The notes beneath the pieces were generated by a model. It was not told the origin of the DNA. It ran no database searches and saw only the letters and a program-made list of their open reading frames with translations. A DNA stretch of 64,000 nt from Oxytricha trifallax (lineage: Eukaryota > Ciliophora > Spirotrichea > Sporadotrichida > Oxytrichidae): contig ARYC01017733.1 of assembly GCA_000711775.1 (NCBI GenBank), positions 32,927 to 96,926 on the forward strand, written 5' to 3'. Below are positions 10,431 through 22,125 of this stretch, piece by piece; position 1 is the first letter of the stretch, and each line of letters begins with the position of its first letter. The position numbers and the translations under genes are program-made.

Positions 10431-13400
10431 TCAATTCTCATTTAGAATGTAGCTTCTTTACTTAAGTATAAATTTTACACTTTTTAATTTTGCTAAAAAA
10501 TACTTCAATAAACTAAGTATAAGAATTTCAAACAAATCCTTCTTAGCTAAATAACTGTAAGACATTAATTAAATAGCTTGATGCAACATGCTTTGTTATA
10601 TCCCTTTATCACTAAGTGTTCCCATCCCTCCAAAAGATGTCAATGATGTATTCGACTTTACATTCCTTTTTTCTTTTTCTTAGCTTAAATGCTTCTATAT
10701 ATTTTAAACATTTGCTGGCGACTTCGATTCCTCCTCATCTTGAGCATTTTCTCTATGCATCTCTTCTTTTAAATCTAAGAGCTCTTGATATTTTATTGAA
10801 ACTTCTAGATCATTACTGCTCTCTGTGTTTAGATAAGTCAGAATGTCTGTGTGAGTGTAGTCGTTGTTAAAGAGGTCGTCTAGGTATGGGTTTTTATTGT
10901 AGGTTGTTCTGTAAAGATCTAGTATAAGTAATTAAAAAAGTAAATGTAAAAGTGATATTTAATTATAGTCGGTAGTTTATCTTGCAAACATTCAATACCA
11001 AAAATTATCTTAAAACATTTTTTAAAATTGACTCATATATTTTAAAGGAATCATTTTGCATCAAATTAGAAAATTATTTATAATTTGCTCTCTTTTTATT
11101 AAGTAAGTAGATATTTTATTTAATCATAATCGAATTTTAAGAATTAGTTTAAAAAACTTGAGAAGGAATATAATTTTCTGAAATGTTTCAAACTTTAGCA
11201 ATTCTAAAAAACATATATCCCTATTTTTACTAAGAAATGAGTTAATAAATATGTTTTTAAATATTTAAGTGCATGGATATTATAATATTTAAATCCTAAA
11301 AGAATCTAAAGTAAGAAAATTTGAATCATTAAACACTCCAAAGTTCTTAATTATAATAAAGAATTTATCATTGAGGCTTCAACTTAAACTTTTTTATATA
11401 AAATCTTGAAGATTTTGAATTACTTTTAAGGTATTAGAATTTTTAATTACTAATATTAAGAATAATTTGGCTATATAATACTATAAAACTTTATAAATCA
11501 AGCTTTAAAGTGTTTAATTTATCATTAACAATTTTTAATTAATTTTATAAAAGAGTAATACCTTATTCTATGCCAATTTTAATAAAAGTAAAATTTTATT
11601 AAAAATGAAACTTCAATTTCTCAACATACTGAGCATTTGAATTAAACTTATTTTGGCTTGATTGTATGTACTTTGCGATATCTCTAGGACTCTTAAACTT
11701 GAATCTGTCAATATTATACCAAATTGGCCACTATTTCCATCATCAAGCTCAGGAAAAGGCTTGATTTCATCCATCGCATTTTCAATTAAAAAGATCATGC
11801 TTGATAAGTCAATTTGATTCAGACATAGAAAAGCAAAATAATTAATATTTTATAGTAAATCATTTATGGGGATGATATGACCATTATCTTTTTTTAACAT
11901 TAACAATCGTTTCTTGTCAATTAACTTGTTTTTAGCAAATATATAATACATATCTCATAATTAAAAATTCATATAACCTTCATGTAAAAATATATATATA
12001 TCATAGCACAATTGTTTTTACCAGTTGCCATGAACTTCTCAATAAATTTATGATGGAATTCAGATATCAGTTGAGGCATTAACTAATTAATCTTAATGCC
12101 AACTGCCTTAGATCTCTCTAAATGAATCAATGAGCATGCTGCCTTGTTAATGAATTTAATTGTCATGGGTTTTTTCAAATCAATTTTTGCTAGAATTAAT
12201 CCTTTTTCTCGGTTTAAACTATCGTATTTTTCATTGGCTATCTTACGCATTTATAGTACTGCTTGAGTTTTCTGCATTTCAACAACATACTCATTCTATA
12301 ATGAAATTTGTCTTAAAACGATTATAAATTTAATTCAACCTAACATTATTGATTGTTAATTATACTTGAATACAACATACTTGTAAAAGGCAGACATTAG
12401 AACATGAAGTTTAATCTCTTTCTTTTCACCCTGTTTTAATTCTATGTCTTAATGCAATTGCTAAAGAGTGTTTATTTCACTTGCTATTTAAATTCCTTTT
12501 TCGTAAATATTCATTGCATCTTTGTTGTTTGCTAAATTTTACCAATACTTGTAGATAAACTTTATAAAAATTCTTACATAAATAGGAAAATTCTTTTATA
12601 CAAATTTAAATTTATCATCACTGATAGATTCCAGAAGATTTTCAAAATTAGCAAACAATTAATTCAAGTCTAAAACCTTTTCCAAGTCAATTTTCTAAAT
12701 ATGCTCGATATTTTAATTTTTAGTAGTCATCATATCTTCAAAAAGCTTTTAATGCAAGAGTTTTTAATTTCTCTCTACTAAGTTTGATTTTTTGTTCTTT
12801 TTAGATACTAAGTCATACATTAAGAAATGCGAGAGGAATTAGTTTTTCATGATTAAAATTAAATTAATCAAAGAAAGATATTTGAAAGAATATATAATCA
12901 ATTTTATTGAAATGATTTTATTTGTAAAGTATGCTTTTAGTAAATGAAATTTATAGTTTTGAGTATTTTCTGTTATCAAATGATGTTTGAAAAAGTGCTG
13001 TACTAGTCTACGCAACTCTTTATCTCTTTTAATTGTATTTTGGGGAGTTGTTTTAATGTTTTATGATAAATTAGACAAAAAACAAAATTTACACTATGTA
13101 TTTACATTATCAAATTCATTGGCTTGCTCTTCTTATTTTGATTCTTAAGGATTATAGTTTTATTCTATAACAGAACCATGCCTACCAATATTTTTAATTT
13201 ATTTAGCTTTAGCTGATATAAAAGTGCTCATTCTTGATAAAGTACTGTCATAGCCACCTAATTTTTGACTATTTTCCTTTGAAATTGAAGTTGGTTACTC
13301 GTCTTTTATAGCACTCGAAAGACTCTTTGAATCATTTAAATCAAATAGCTTGCTCTTCCTTTTCATTATAGATTAAATTTATACAAAATAGTAGATATTG

Positions 13401-16400
13401 AAAATAATTACTAATGGTTAAAACTCTGGGGGTGGATATAGTTTTAAGGTAGATGTTTGAAAATAATAAACAATAGAAATATTTTAAATATCCTAAGAAA
13501 ACTTAGAAATAATTCTTAGTAATTATAACAAATTAATATTATATAAATCATAATATTCTTATTGAAAAATTCAATAACAATTAATATTATAAATATAAAG
13601 TAGCATAGTCTTATTTTCTTACAGCCAAATTAAATTAAGTTAAAAATTATAAAAACATTAATTTATTCATAAAAATATATAGTGTAAATTTGCTTTTTTA
13701 ATATTAAATTGTTTTAAAAAAATGTTTTTATTCAATTAATTCAACCTTATCTATAAGCTTAAAAACTATTTTGATATTAATTTTTTATGGAAATTCTTTA
13801 TCATTAAAAATATAAAATTTGTTTATCTGAATAAACATTCGAATAATTTGTTAATATCTATCTATTTTTATTTAATAAATTTATCTAATTGTTTTGATTT
13901 TCAAGCTACTTCTCTTAAAAACTAAATAAAAAGAAATTTATTAATTTTGTCCAAATCTTCCTCTGTATATTAGTTGATTCTTTTCTCTTTGGCATTGGCA
14001 TTGCAACTGACAACTTGGTTGTTCCAAAGCCATTATGTTTTTAAGATACGCTAAATTTAGAAAAAGTATCGCCTTAAAAATTCATATTTGACTCTTCATC
14101 CAGCTCTTTAATTTCTTCTAAAACTCCCAAAGGCTTTATGAAAGATTTGGCTTGAACTAAGCATTAGGAATCTTGATTAAATTAAATAGATATTTAAATT
14201 TAAAGAGTATTATGATCGATTTCATGTTAATTAAAGAGCATTGATATGCTTGATAATGTCTACTACTTTTCAATAACTTTATCAGTTTAATTTGACTATA
14301 GTTTTTGTTGTTATTTATAAGCTTTTTCTTTGATAAGCTTTCTCTCTATCCTCTTCCCAAATTTAGCACATCCGATATAAACCATAAAGTTAATATGAAA
14401 ATATCAATTTAAAATGGAATATATGTCCTTATTTTATAAAGTAGTTTAGTGTTGATACTAAATTTATCCAAGATAAGTTTTCGAATATTTATCATGCTTC
14501 ATGTAAAATTCTAGTAGGTTCAAAAAATTGAATATTCGCTCTTCTTTGTCTAAATTTTCATCATTTAAGTTATCAAATAATTAAAAGCAATGAATTAAGA
14601 AAAGAATATTAATATTTGAATAAAAAACAAACAATAATAGTCTGTAATTTAATAGTAATTGTAATTGGTTCAGTAGTTTGTTAAAAACTATGTAAACTTA
14701 TGACTTATCAATCTTTAATATTTGAATAATCATTAATATTGAATTATGTTTAATAGTAGATTTTTGTTCTTCATTGATGGCTTCAAAATTAATAATATAT
14801 AACAGCCTATTTGAAAGCATCATTTCTCTCCTGAGTCTTTTGAAAACATCTAGAAAAGTTATTAACATTTAAGTAAAACTTACTTAATAAAAATACAGCC
14901 ATAGCGACAACTGTTATAAGTATGAAAACAAAATAAATCATAATGAAATTAAGCTCTTATTTATTGAAGTATTCATCTAAATTGCTCTGTACTTCTTGAT
15001 ATAGCCTACTATTTGGCTTTTATAGCAGGATTTCAATCACATCAAACAGATTTACAGGCAAAAATTAATTAAATTTATATTAATTTGCTGGTCAAATAAA
15101 TTCAATAAACAAATCAATTAATTATTAAATTTTGTTTTAGTTTTTTAAGAAATTTAAATAACTTAATTAGGCTTTTATAAGAATTGAATCATTTATGCAA
15201 GATTTTGAGCTTTGTCTTTCTTATATTGATTAGCATATTCCAATTAAATTTGATTTGTCATTTGATAGACAAACTAGTAAAGTTGAGATATTTAAAAAAA
15301 TAAACTGAATTTTTTTATTTTATTTTATTATATAATTTCAATTTTTCCAAATGTCTGCCATATATTTTTTGGAAGTCTCTTTAATACTATAATCTAAATT
15401 TGTAAAGCACCACAAAATATGTTATTCTTAAATACATATTGATAAAGTGTAAAAAGCCATACATCGAACAAAATTAAAAATAATGCTAAATCTTAATGAT
15501 AAAATTACCTATTTTTATTATTATTATTATTATTATTATTCTTAATTACTAGATTTGGCTATGATTAGACAGAGAACCCCCTTCGTTTATACTTTTAATT
15601 TAATAATATAGAGTCTTTTATACGCTGGGTAATAATAAACAATAAATAATGAAATGTTAAGAAATAACTTTCTAATAATGGCAAAATCTATATCATTTGT
15701 AATAAAAAAATGACATAGATTTTGCCATTATTAGAAATTTATTTATCAAATTTCATTATTTAGTTGTTTTTTTATTACCCAGCGTATAAAAAACTCTATA
15801 ATTTTAAATTAAAATTATAAACGACGGGGGTTCTCTGTTTTATCATAATCCTTTATTCAATTCAAATTCAAATAAATTTTCAAAGAAAATAGATTTTTTT
15901 TTTCCTGATTAAAATTTTATTTTACTAGGGCTATTGAAAGATTATTCACTTCCCTATCCACTTCTTTTGTTGATTTCATTATGTACTATAAAATTAAGTT
16001 TATTTATGATAATATTTATACTACCATTATTTGAATGATATTTTGCTAATTCCTTATTTTGAAATACCATTTGCGATTGTTTGACATTTAGAAACATCCA
16101 TATATGTGCCTTCTTATGAGAAACCATCATCATCTGACCCATCCCCAAACACTGTTTCACAATAGTTCCCAGATTCAAGCAAGTCTAGATAAGAATATAA
16201 TCCATCGAAAAATGCTGGCCTGTCTCTCTTCACTTAAAAAAAATAATTATAATATAATTTACTTTTTGTAAGTATGTTTTCTCAATGTTACTGCAAAATT
16301 TATTAAAGAACCCTTAAATCTCATCTTGTTTGTTATTAATGAGATAAGTTTATAAATATTATTTACAAATTAACTATCCAATAATTTATTGATTATAATT

Positions 16401-17480
16401 GGTTTTTGTTATGTTTACAAATGGCACCATAAATTAAATGAAACTAATATATAGATAAACATAAAACTTAAAGAGAATTTTTAAATACCCTACCGAAACG
16501 AAAAAGGATTATCAAATTTTCCTCATCGAAAACAATTATTTTTATATAAAATCTTTCATGAAGTCTTTCAGTCAATTATTATCCAATATACTCTCATATA
16601 AGTTAATTGATTAATAAATAGTGTTATGATTTAAAAATTGCCAAGATCTCCTTTATTTATTATATTTGTATAATTTAAGTACGATTGAAAAGAATTGTTT
16701 CAGTAGTTGCATGTATAAACCTTGATTAATTTGATAAAATTATTTAATTTATTTATAATTTAATTTAACATTTTCGACACATAATTTTCTCAGCTATATG
16801 GCAAAAGTCAAATCGATACTTTGAGCTGCTTCATTAAAGACTTTAGTGCTCATTAAGTAAGTGCCCAAAAAGTAAGCATTAAAAGCTAATGTTATTAAGA
16901 CTATAAACATAGATTGCCTTAATTTTCGCTTGCTTATTTCGATATTAAAGTATTATAATTGTGAGTTTCAAATATAAATAAATTAATTAATACAAAAAAA
17001 TTTAGAACTCAATTACTATTTAATTGATAAATAGAGATAAAATGGAATATTTTAAATGAATTTATAGTTTATTTGAATTGATTAACCCTGTTAGCTTTGT
17101 TATTGAATTTCCTCATCTTATAATTCTTCATCTATATCAAATCTATTTTTCAATTTTTTAATTCTATGTCTTTTGAGTTTCTTATAATTACTGACTTTTT
17201 CAATTCTTATATCCCCTCTAGCTATTTAATAATAATATTTTAATTATAAATATTGACGAGAAAAATAATTAAAATAAATTTAAGCTCTTTCGATTTTATC
17301 TGGATAAGAACTATTTTCTACTTCATCAATTTAATAAACACTTTTTATTTCAATATTTTCATTTTCCTCTTCTTTGCCTTTATTTTAAAAATAAAAAAAT
17401 AATTTATTAATTTTAATATGCCTTCTTCATTATTTATTTTTCCTTCTACTCTTTGATTTTCGTATTTTATAAATGTATAT
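10431..17480 (-). CDS. XA: family X protein with TmcB-type and PAS-like regions, shorter middle than XB
   Basis: Blocks from 5' to 3': a basic linker with unresolved start (about 17380-17090), membrane segment (16960-16700), and outer domain (16350-15950) with QKVKRDRPAFFDGLYSYLD, NYCETVFGDGSDDDGF and DVSKCQ. Membrane blocks follow at 15290-14770, with a GTAAGT intron after FLL, then charged blocks at 14580-14460, 14400-13950 and 13366-12900. The TmcB-type helical block (12850-12370) ends GEKKEIKLHVLMSAFYKYVV. The PAS-like block (12320-11620) contains INKAACSLIHLERSKAVGIK and FIEKFMATGKN. A last block (10925-10566; YLDDLFNNDYTHTDILTYLN) is placed here as the C-terminus, with TGA at 10431-10433 if the frame runs on. 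XB blocks between 34.0 and 40.6 kb have no counterpart, so XA lost, or never had, several membrane segments. Confidence 0.5.
15562..15845. mobile_element. Foldback MITE flanked by TA, ends TGATTAGACAGAG-like
   Basis: A 284-bp inverted repeat in an XA spacer. The arms share AGAGAACCCCC, a TACGCTGGGTAATAA-like block and TTTCTAATAATGGCAAAATC, with a loop of about 25 bp. TA flanks each end. No ORF. It is unrelated in sequence to the TTGTAGGAATAC family. Confidence 0.8.
16232..16264. other. 29-bp IES in XA, pointer AAGT
   Basis: ACTT (minus-strand AAGT) occurs at 16232-16235 and 16261-16264. Excision joins TYLQKV to KRDRPAFFDG in frame. The same break is found in XB and XC with the same pointer. 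Confidence 0.75.
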
Positions 17481-17499
17481 ATATATATATTTAATTATA

Positions 17500-18500
17500 A
17501 ATAAAAATATTTTTTAGTATTATTGCATAATTCATTTAAGTTTTAATTTAATTTTAATTTTATATTTAATTATTTACTTTGTGCTTCTTTATTATTATGC
17601 TTTTTGGCGATTGTTTTTATCAATATTTTTACAAAGGTATATTAATATTATTACAAATTTTATAAGAAATGTAGCTAATTTAAATATAATGAAATATTTG
17701 TTTAATGACTTTCATGGAGTTTCCATTATTTTAAACATTAATTAAACAAAAAGTATTTAGTAAATTTTTGTTTAGTAAATCATGATTAATTTTTTAAATA
17801 ATATTGATTTTTTCAAATTAAATATAATTTTTAGAATATCCTTAGACTGCTTGCTGATTATTATTTTTTAGATTAGATTTTTAATGCTTTTCAATACTTT
17901 CCTAATCGTCATTATAATTTTGTTAAATAAGCTACTATTAATTAATATAAAAATATTTTGCTAAATATAAAGAAATTATAAAATTTAAAATTAAAATGCA
18001 CTTGATTTAAAAGTAAATTTTTTATTTTTTAGTAGAGTAATTGAGACTTAAATAAGTAAGAAAATATCGATAAAAATTCTTTTTTATAATGAATAAATTA
18101 TAACTTTTAGTGCTAATATGCAAATGCTTTTTAAATGTTTAAAATCAATGAGTTAAATTAAGATTACAAATCTTTTTTTTTTAAATAATTATTTTTATTT
18201 ATATCCAATATTCTAATATCGTTTATTTCATAGAAATATATTAAATAAATATTACTATAATTTATTTATGATAATTTTGTGTCAATCTAGTTCTATTTTT
18301 TAAATTTATTAAATTGAAATTTTCTATGAGTATTTTTAATTAATTCTATCTCTTAATTTTACGACAAAATAAACCTATTTTTATAAGAGATTTAAAATAT
18401 CAAATATATAATTTTATTAATTAATTTTATGACTTCTTGTTTAGAGAATTTCTACTTTAAAAAATGAAAAGTTTTAACACAAAATTATTTCCTTTCAAAT
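17500..18500. other. AT-rich spacer between YA and XA
   Basis: About 1 kb of very AT-rich DNA. I see no frame with coding-like composition, no inverted repeat and no transposon end. It probably is spacer or IES material removed during macronuclear development. Confidence 0.4.
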
Positions 18501-21500
18501 AATTTATTTTAGCAGTAATCGTATTGAAGAGTAGCTGGCTTAATTAAGGTATTAAACTTTATTAATCTTTCTTGTATATCGCTAACTACAGACTTGTCAA
18601 TGTTAAAGAATATTTGGGGATGAAAGTTCTTTCCCCAAACATTAAATTATTTATTTGCCAAAAATTAAAGAAAAATCTCAAATCACTACGTAATATGTCT
18701 CCCTTGTTATACTATTTATAAATTTTCATAGTTTACGACTAATCACGAGTCTTATTGAATAATTGAAACTTTAACAATTAAAATGCTTTTAATTAATTTA
18801 TGTGAGTTTTCCTTGAAAATTTTGAATCTTAATTAACAAAAAAGAGTTAATAGATGCCTAAATAATTTAAAATAGGATAATTGATGATAATAAAACATTC
18901 TAAAAATGGATAGAATTGCCTCTTTTTATGTATGGGAGAGGAACTTCCTAATAGGCTGGTAACTACTTTTTTGGGAGGAATTTCGCCTATGGTTGATTAT
19001 AACAATTCAGGGATACAAATTTTCTAAGGGGTGTTCCCCCAAATATCTTCATCAACTTGAATATTCTGCTTTGAATCTAGCTAAATAATAACTTTTTTAA
19101 TTTTAGTTAATTTAATAATTTTTCTTTAATATTGAAATAAATAAGGGAATACTGACTAATCCGCACAGACAAAGAATACTAATGCATATCCATGTCATAA
19201 TACTGGAAAAGTTCGCTTTTTCAATTATTCTTTCTTCCTTTATTTATTATAAGAATATCATTAAGTCTATAAATTTTTCAAATATAATGTATGTTATTTG
19301 GTTGAACAATTATGCATTATAAAGCAACTTCTAAAATAAGTCTTAGTAATATTTTTATAGTATAAATTTATATCACTCAAGAATAAATATATATATTGAA
19401 TTAGTTTCCGTTTTCGATAATGAAGAAGCCATCTCTCTCAATTAGTTTAGATTTTGTTTTAAAATCGTGTGAAAATACAAAATAAAACTCCGAACTCGTG
19501 AAGTACTCCTTTCCGTGTTATATAATTTAAATATTTAATCGCGGTGGAGTTTCCTGTCCATAAAGATAAGAAAATCTGTTATTAATAAAGGTTCAGCATT
19601 TAATAATCAATCTTGAGTATGAATTAATATTTATTTTATAAAATTAATTCTAGGTTTAAAATTGACTCTTGCATATCTTTAAATGTTAAAGAGTATTTTA
19701 ATTATTTATTCAATTTATTGAAAATATTCTAAATAAAGTATGAATCTTTGATAACTTTTGGTTATAATATACATATATTATTTATAGAGAAAAATCTTTT
19801 TAATGGAAAAACTACCTTAAAAGAACAGGAAGTTATCCCCTATTTCATTCATATTTATATTTTTTATTATAGGCCTCTTTTAATCAAATCATCTGCCCTG
19901 TTAATGAATAGATAAAAATTATATATTTTTGTTAATGTATGGTTTTATTTTTCATAATAAATTTATAGTAGATTTAAAACCAAATAATCCCTAAATAGTT
20001 TGATTGTAAGATTAATTGATAAAAATAGAGAATTAATTAATTTTATGTATTTTAAAATAGGTTTTTAAATAATTCATTCGCAATTTTAGCACATTTAAAA
20101 ATTTTCAACAAACTTTTAAATTAATAGAGTCATGGTAATTTTTAAGAGCTTAATTTTTTTTAAAGTGTTTAAATTTTTCAAATGATATTTCATTTTGAAT
20201 TTTATGGCTTGTGGCTGATTTCAAGTCAAATTCTCTTCAACCTAATTGATATTTAACTACTAGTGGTGCTATTAAACTACTGATAATATATAAATCTCTT
20301 CTAACTTGACCCTTGATATCTATATGAAGTGTGTCTGTCTCTCATTTATAATTTTTCTCTAGAAAATATTCTGAAGTATTAGTTTAAATTAATCATTATT
20401 ATTTTTATTTCGAGCCTCTGTGAACAAAACCAAGCTTATGAAGCTCTTTAATTTTTTCAATCTTCGTATGATATTGAGAACTAACATTAGAAGGAAAATC
20501 ATGAACAAACTTGATTTCGAAGTTCTTAAGTGTAATTTAAAATAGGTATGTTGATCAACAATTTATCACAAATATATCACAAATTCAAGATTAAATCAAT
20601 TCTCACAGTTAGGACTAACTTCAAACCTTGAATATTAACTTTCAAGTTTATACTATTAAAACCTTAATTCTTTACATTTATCAATTATAAATTCAACTTT
20701 ATTAGTGAAGTGGTTTTGGGGTTTTGATTAACAGCCTGAACCAAATCTCTCTCTTAAAGTAATATAGTATTATCTTCCTGCAAAAATTTAAGTTAAACTG
20801 GGCTTGAGAACTTCTCAACTTCATAATCATATTTCTGCATTTTAAAATATTCAATAACTATTTCATATATAATTTAAAATTATACAAAATGCAGTTAAAC
20901 TTAAGCGAGTCTCAACTCTTCAGTCAATTAAATCACATATCTAGAATAGAAGGTAATATTTAGCTATATAATAAAGTAAAATATTAATTTAAAGGTAAAC
21001 CTATCAGGTATTGCCTCAGATTCAGAGGGTACATAATTCTAAGCCATATTAAAAATTTATCTGTAAATCACTCTTATTGAAGAAAGTCTATTTAATCTTC
21101 TTAGAGCAACTCTGCAAACTTCAATACCCTCTCTAGTATCACTAGTGTTGCAAAATTTAATAAATAATTTATAATTCATGCTTAATGTCAAGGAAAGTGA
21201 TATTATAAAAATAATTTAATATTATCCATCTCGCAATTCTTTCATAAAATTATAAATAAATTATCTAGTTAATCTTATTTACTTATTTTTATTTAATACG
21301 CTACTTGTGGTTATAATGATCAGGAAGACTGTCAACATGATGTAGAAAATCAATTTCAAAGTAAGAGGTATTTTTTAATTCTTAATAGAGGAACTATATT
21401 TATTATTGAATTTCTACGAGCTTAATGTAGAAGATGAGGTTGTTGACGTCTAACTGCTAAGATCATATTACTCCATGTCTTCTTCAAGCAAGTCTTCAGA

Positions 21501-21510
21501 TTTATTTAAA
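18500..21510 (-). CDS. YA: family Y membrane protein, with two inserted elements
   Basis: The 5' block (21510-21290) reads SEDLLEEDMEQYDLSSQ and a Ser/Thr-rich run, then a membrane helix; the start codon is unresolved. Later blocks are at about 21170-20990 (CNTSDTREGIEVCRVALRR), 20800-20720 (EDNTILLQERDLVQAV), 20530-20400, 19910-19860, 19520-19400, 19260-19040 and 18615-18530. The last ends NIDKSVVSDIQERLIKFNTL then IKPA, close to YB DIDKQVVKEIQEKLIKFENL then IKPAG. Two inserts of the GGGGAAGTTTCC-like family (18613-19041 and 19540-19840) lie in gaps where YB is shorter. A TBE-like end (20712-20726) abuts the 20.72-kb block. Confidence 0.5.
18613..19041. mobile_element. Insert with TTGGGGATGAAAGTTC / GTTCCCCCAA ends in YA
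   Basis: A 429-bp stretch present in YA but missing at the matching place in YB, where the frame runs straight into a block encoding DADEDIF-like residues. The ends are G-rich and C-rich imperfect inverted repeats resembling the family with GGGGAAGTTTCCTGC ends, and ATAT flanks both sides. It is more degraded than the other members. Confidence 0.5.
19540..19840. mobile_element. Element with GGAGTTTCCTGTCC / GAACAGGAAGTTATCCCC ends
   Basis: A 301-bp insert in a YA intron or IES; YB has a gap of only about 45 bp here. The flanks TATTTAAT (19532-19539) and TATTTCAT (19841-19848) match at 7 of 8 positions, as expected of an aged 8-bp target duplication. No coding capacity. Confidence 0.6.
20700..20730 (+). 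repeat. TBE-like end remnant (GGTTTTGGGGTTTTGATT)
   Basis: GGTTTTGGGGTTTTG followed by ATT matches the inward-facing right end of a telomere-bearing element with its ANT target. No left end is nearby, so it may be a solo remnant. It directly abuts a YA coding block. Confidence 0.4.
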
Positions 21511-21678
21511 GAGTAATAAAAACAAATAGTTTAGTATTTTTTGTAAACAATTAATATAGTATTTTTTAAATAATCAACTTGCCTAGCCTCTTTGACTTAA
21601 TTTAGATTAGTTTAGGAAAACGATACTTTACTTGCTTAGTTAAATCTAAATTTTCTAAAAGAGTCCTGGTTATGAATA

Positions 21679-22087
21679 TTGTAGGAATACATTTGATTTA
21701 GGAAATTAAATTATAAATTAATCAATTAAATTCGTGGTAGTTAACTCTCTGGTAACCTAGACAATATGGTACTTGTTCGATAGATAATTAAAAATCAGCT
21801 GGACTTTACTATTGGCGGTATCTCTCTATCGCATCCCCAGAGCGAGTTAACACGACTTTATCTTTCGAGATTTGTTTAGTTGATTTTAATGCAAAAATTA
21901 AAGTCGAGTTTTCTCGCTCCTGGGATGCGATAGAGGAGTACCGCCAATAGTAAAGTCCAGCTAATTTTAAATTTTCTTTCAAATAAGAACCATATAGTCT
22001 AGATTTTCAGAAAGTTAACTGCCAATATTTGCACTTATATTAAATAACTTAATAATTTAATTTCCCAAATCAAATGTATTCCTACAA
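21679..22087. mobile_element. Palindromic MITE copy 2
   Basis: 409 bp, TTGTAGGAATACATTTGA ends, TA on both sides. It has the same GGACTTTACTATTGGCGGTA arms as copy 1 but with more mismatches between arms, so it is probably older. It lies between YA and the 3' end of XB. Confidence 0.85.
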
Positions 22088-22125
22088 TAATATAAAATAA
22101 AGCTTAATTATATTTATGAGCTTTT

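Noticed and set aside
10616..10870. 84-codon plus-strand ORF
   Set aside because: The minus strand here carries a better frame (YLDDLFNNDYTHTDILTYLN and on) placed at the C-terminus of XA.
15515..15545. TTA/TAT trinucleotide run
   Set aside because: A simple repeat in AT-rich spacer; nothing suggests a function.
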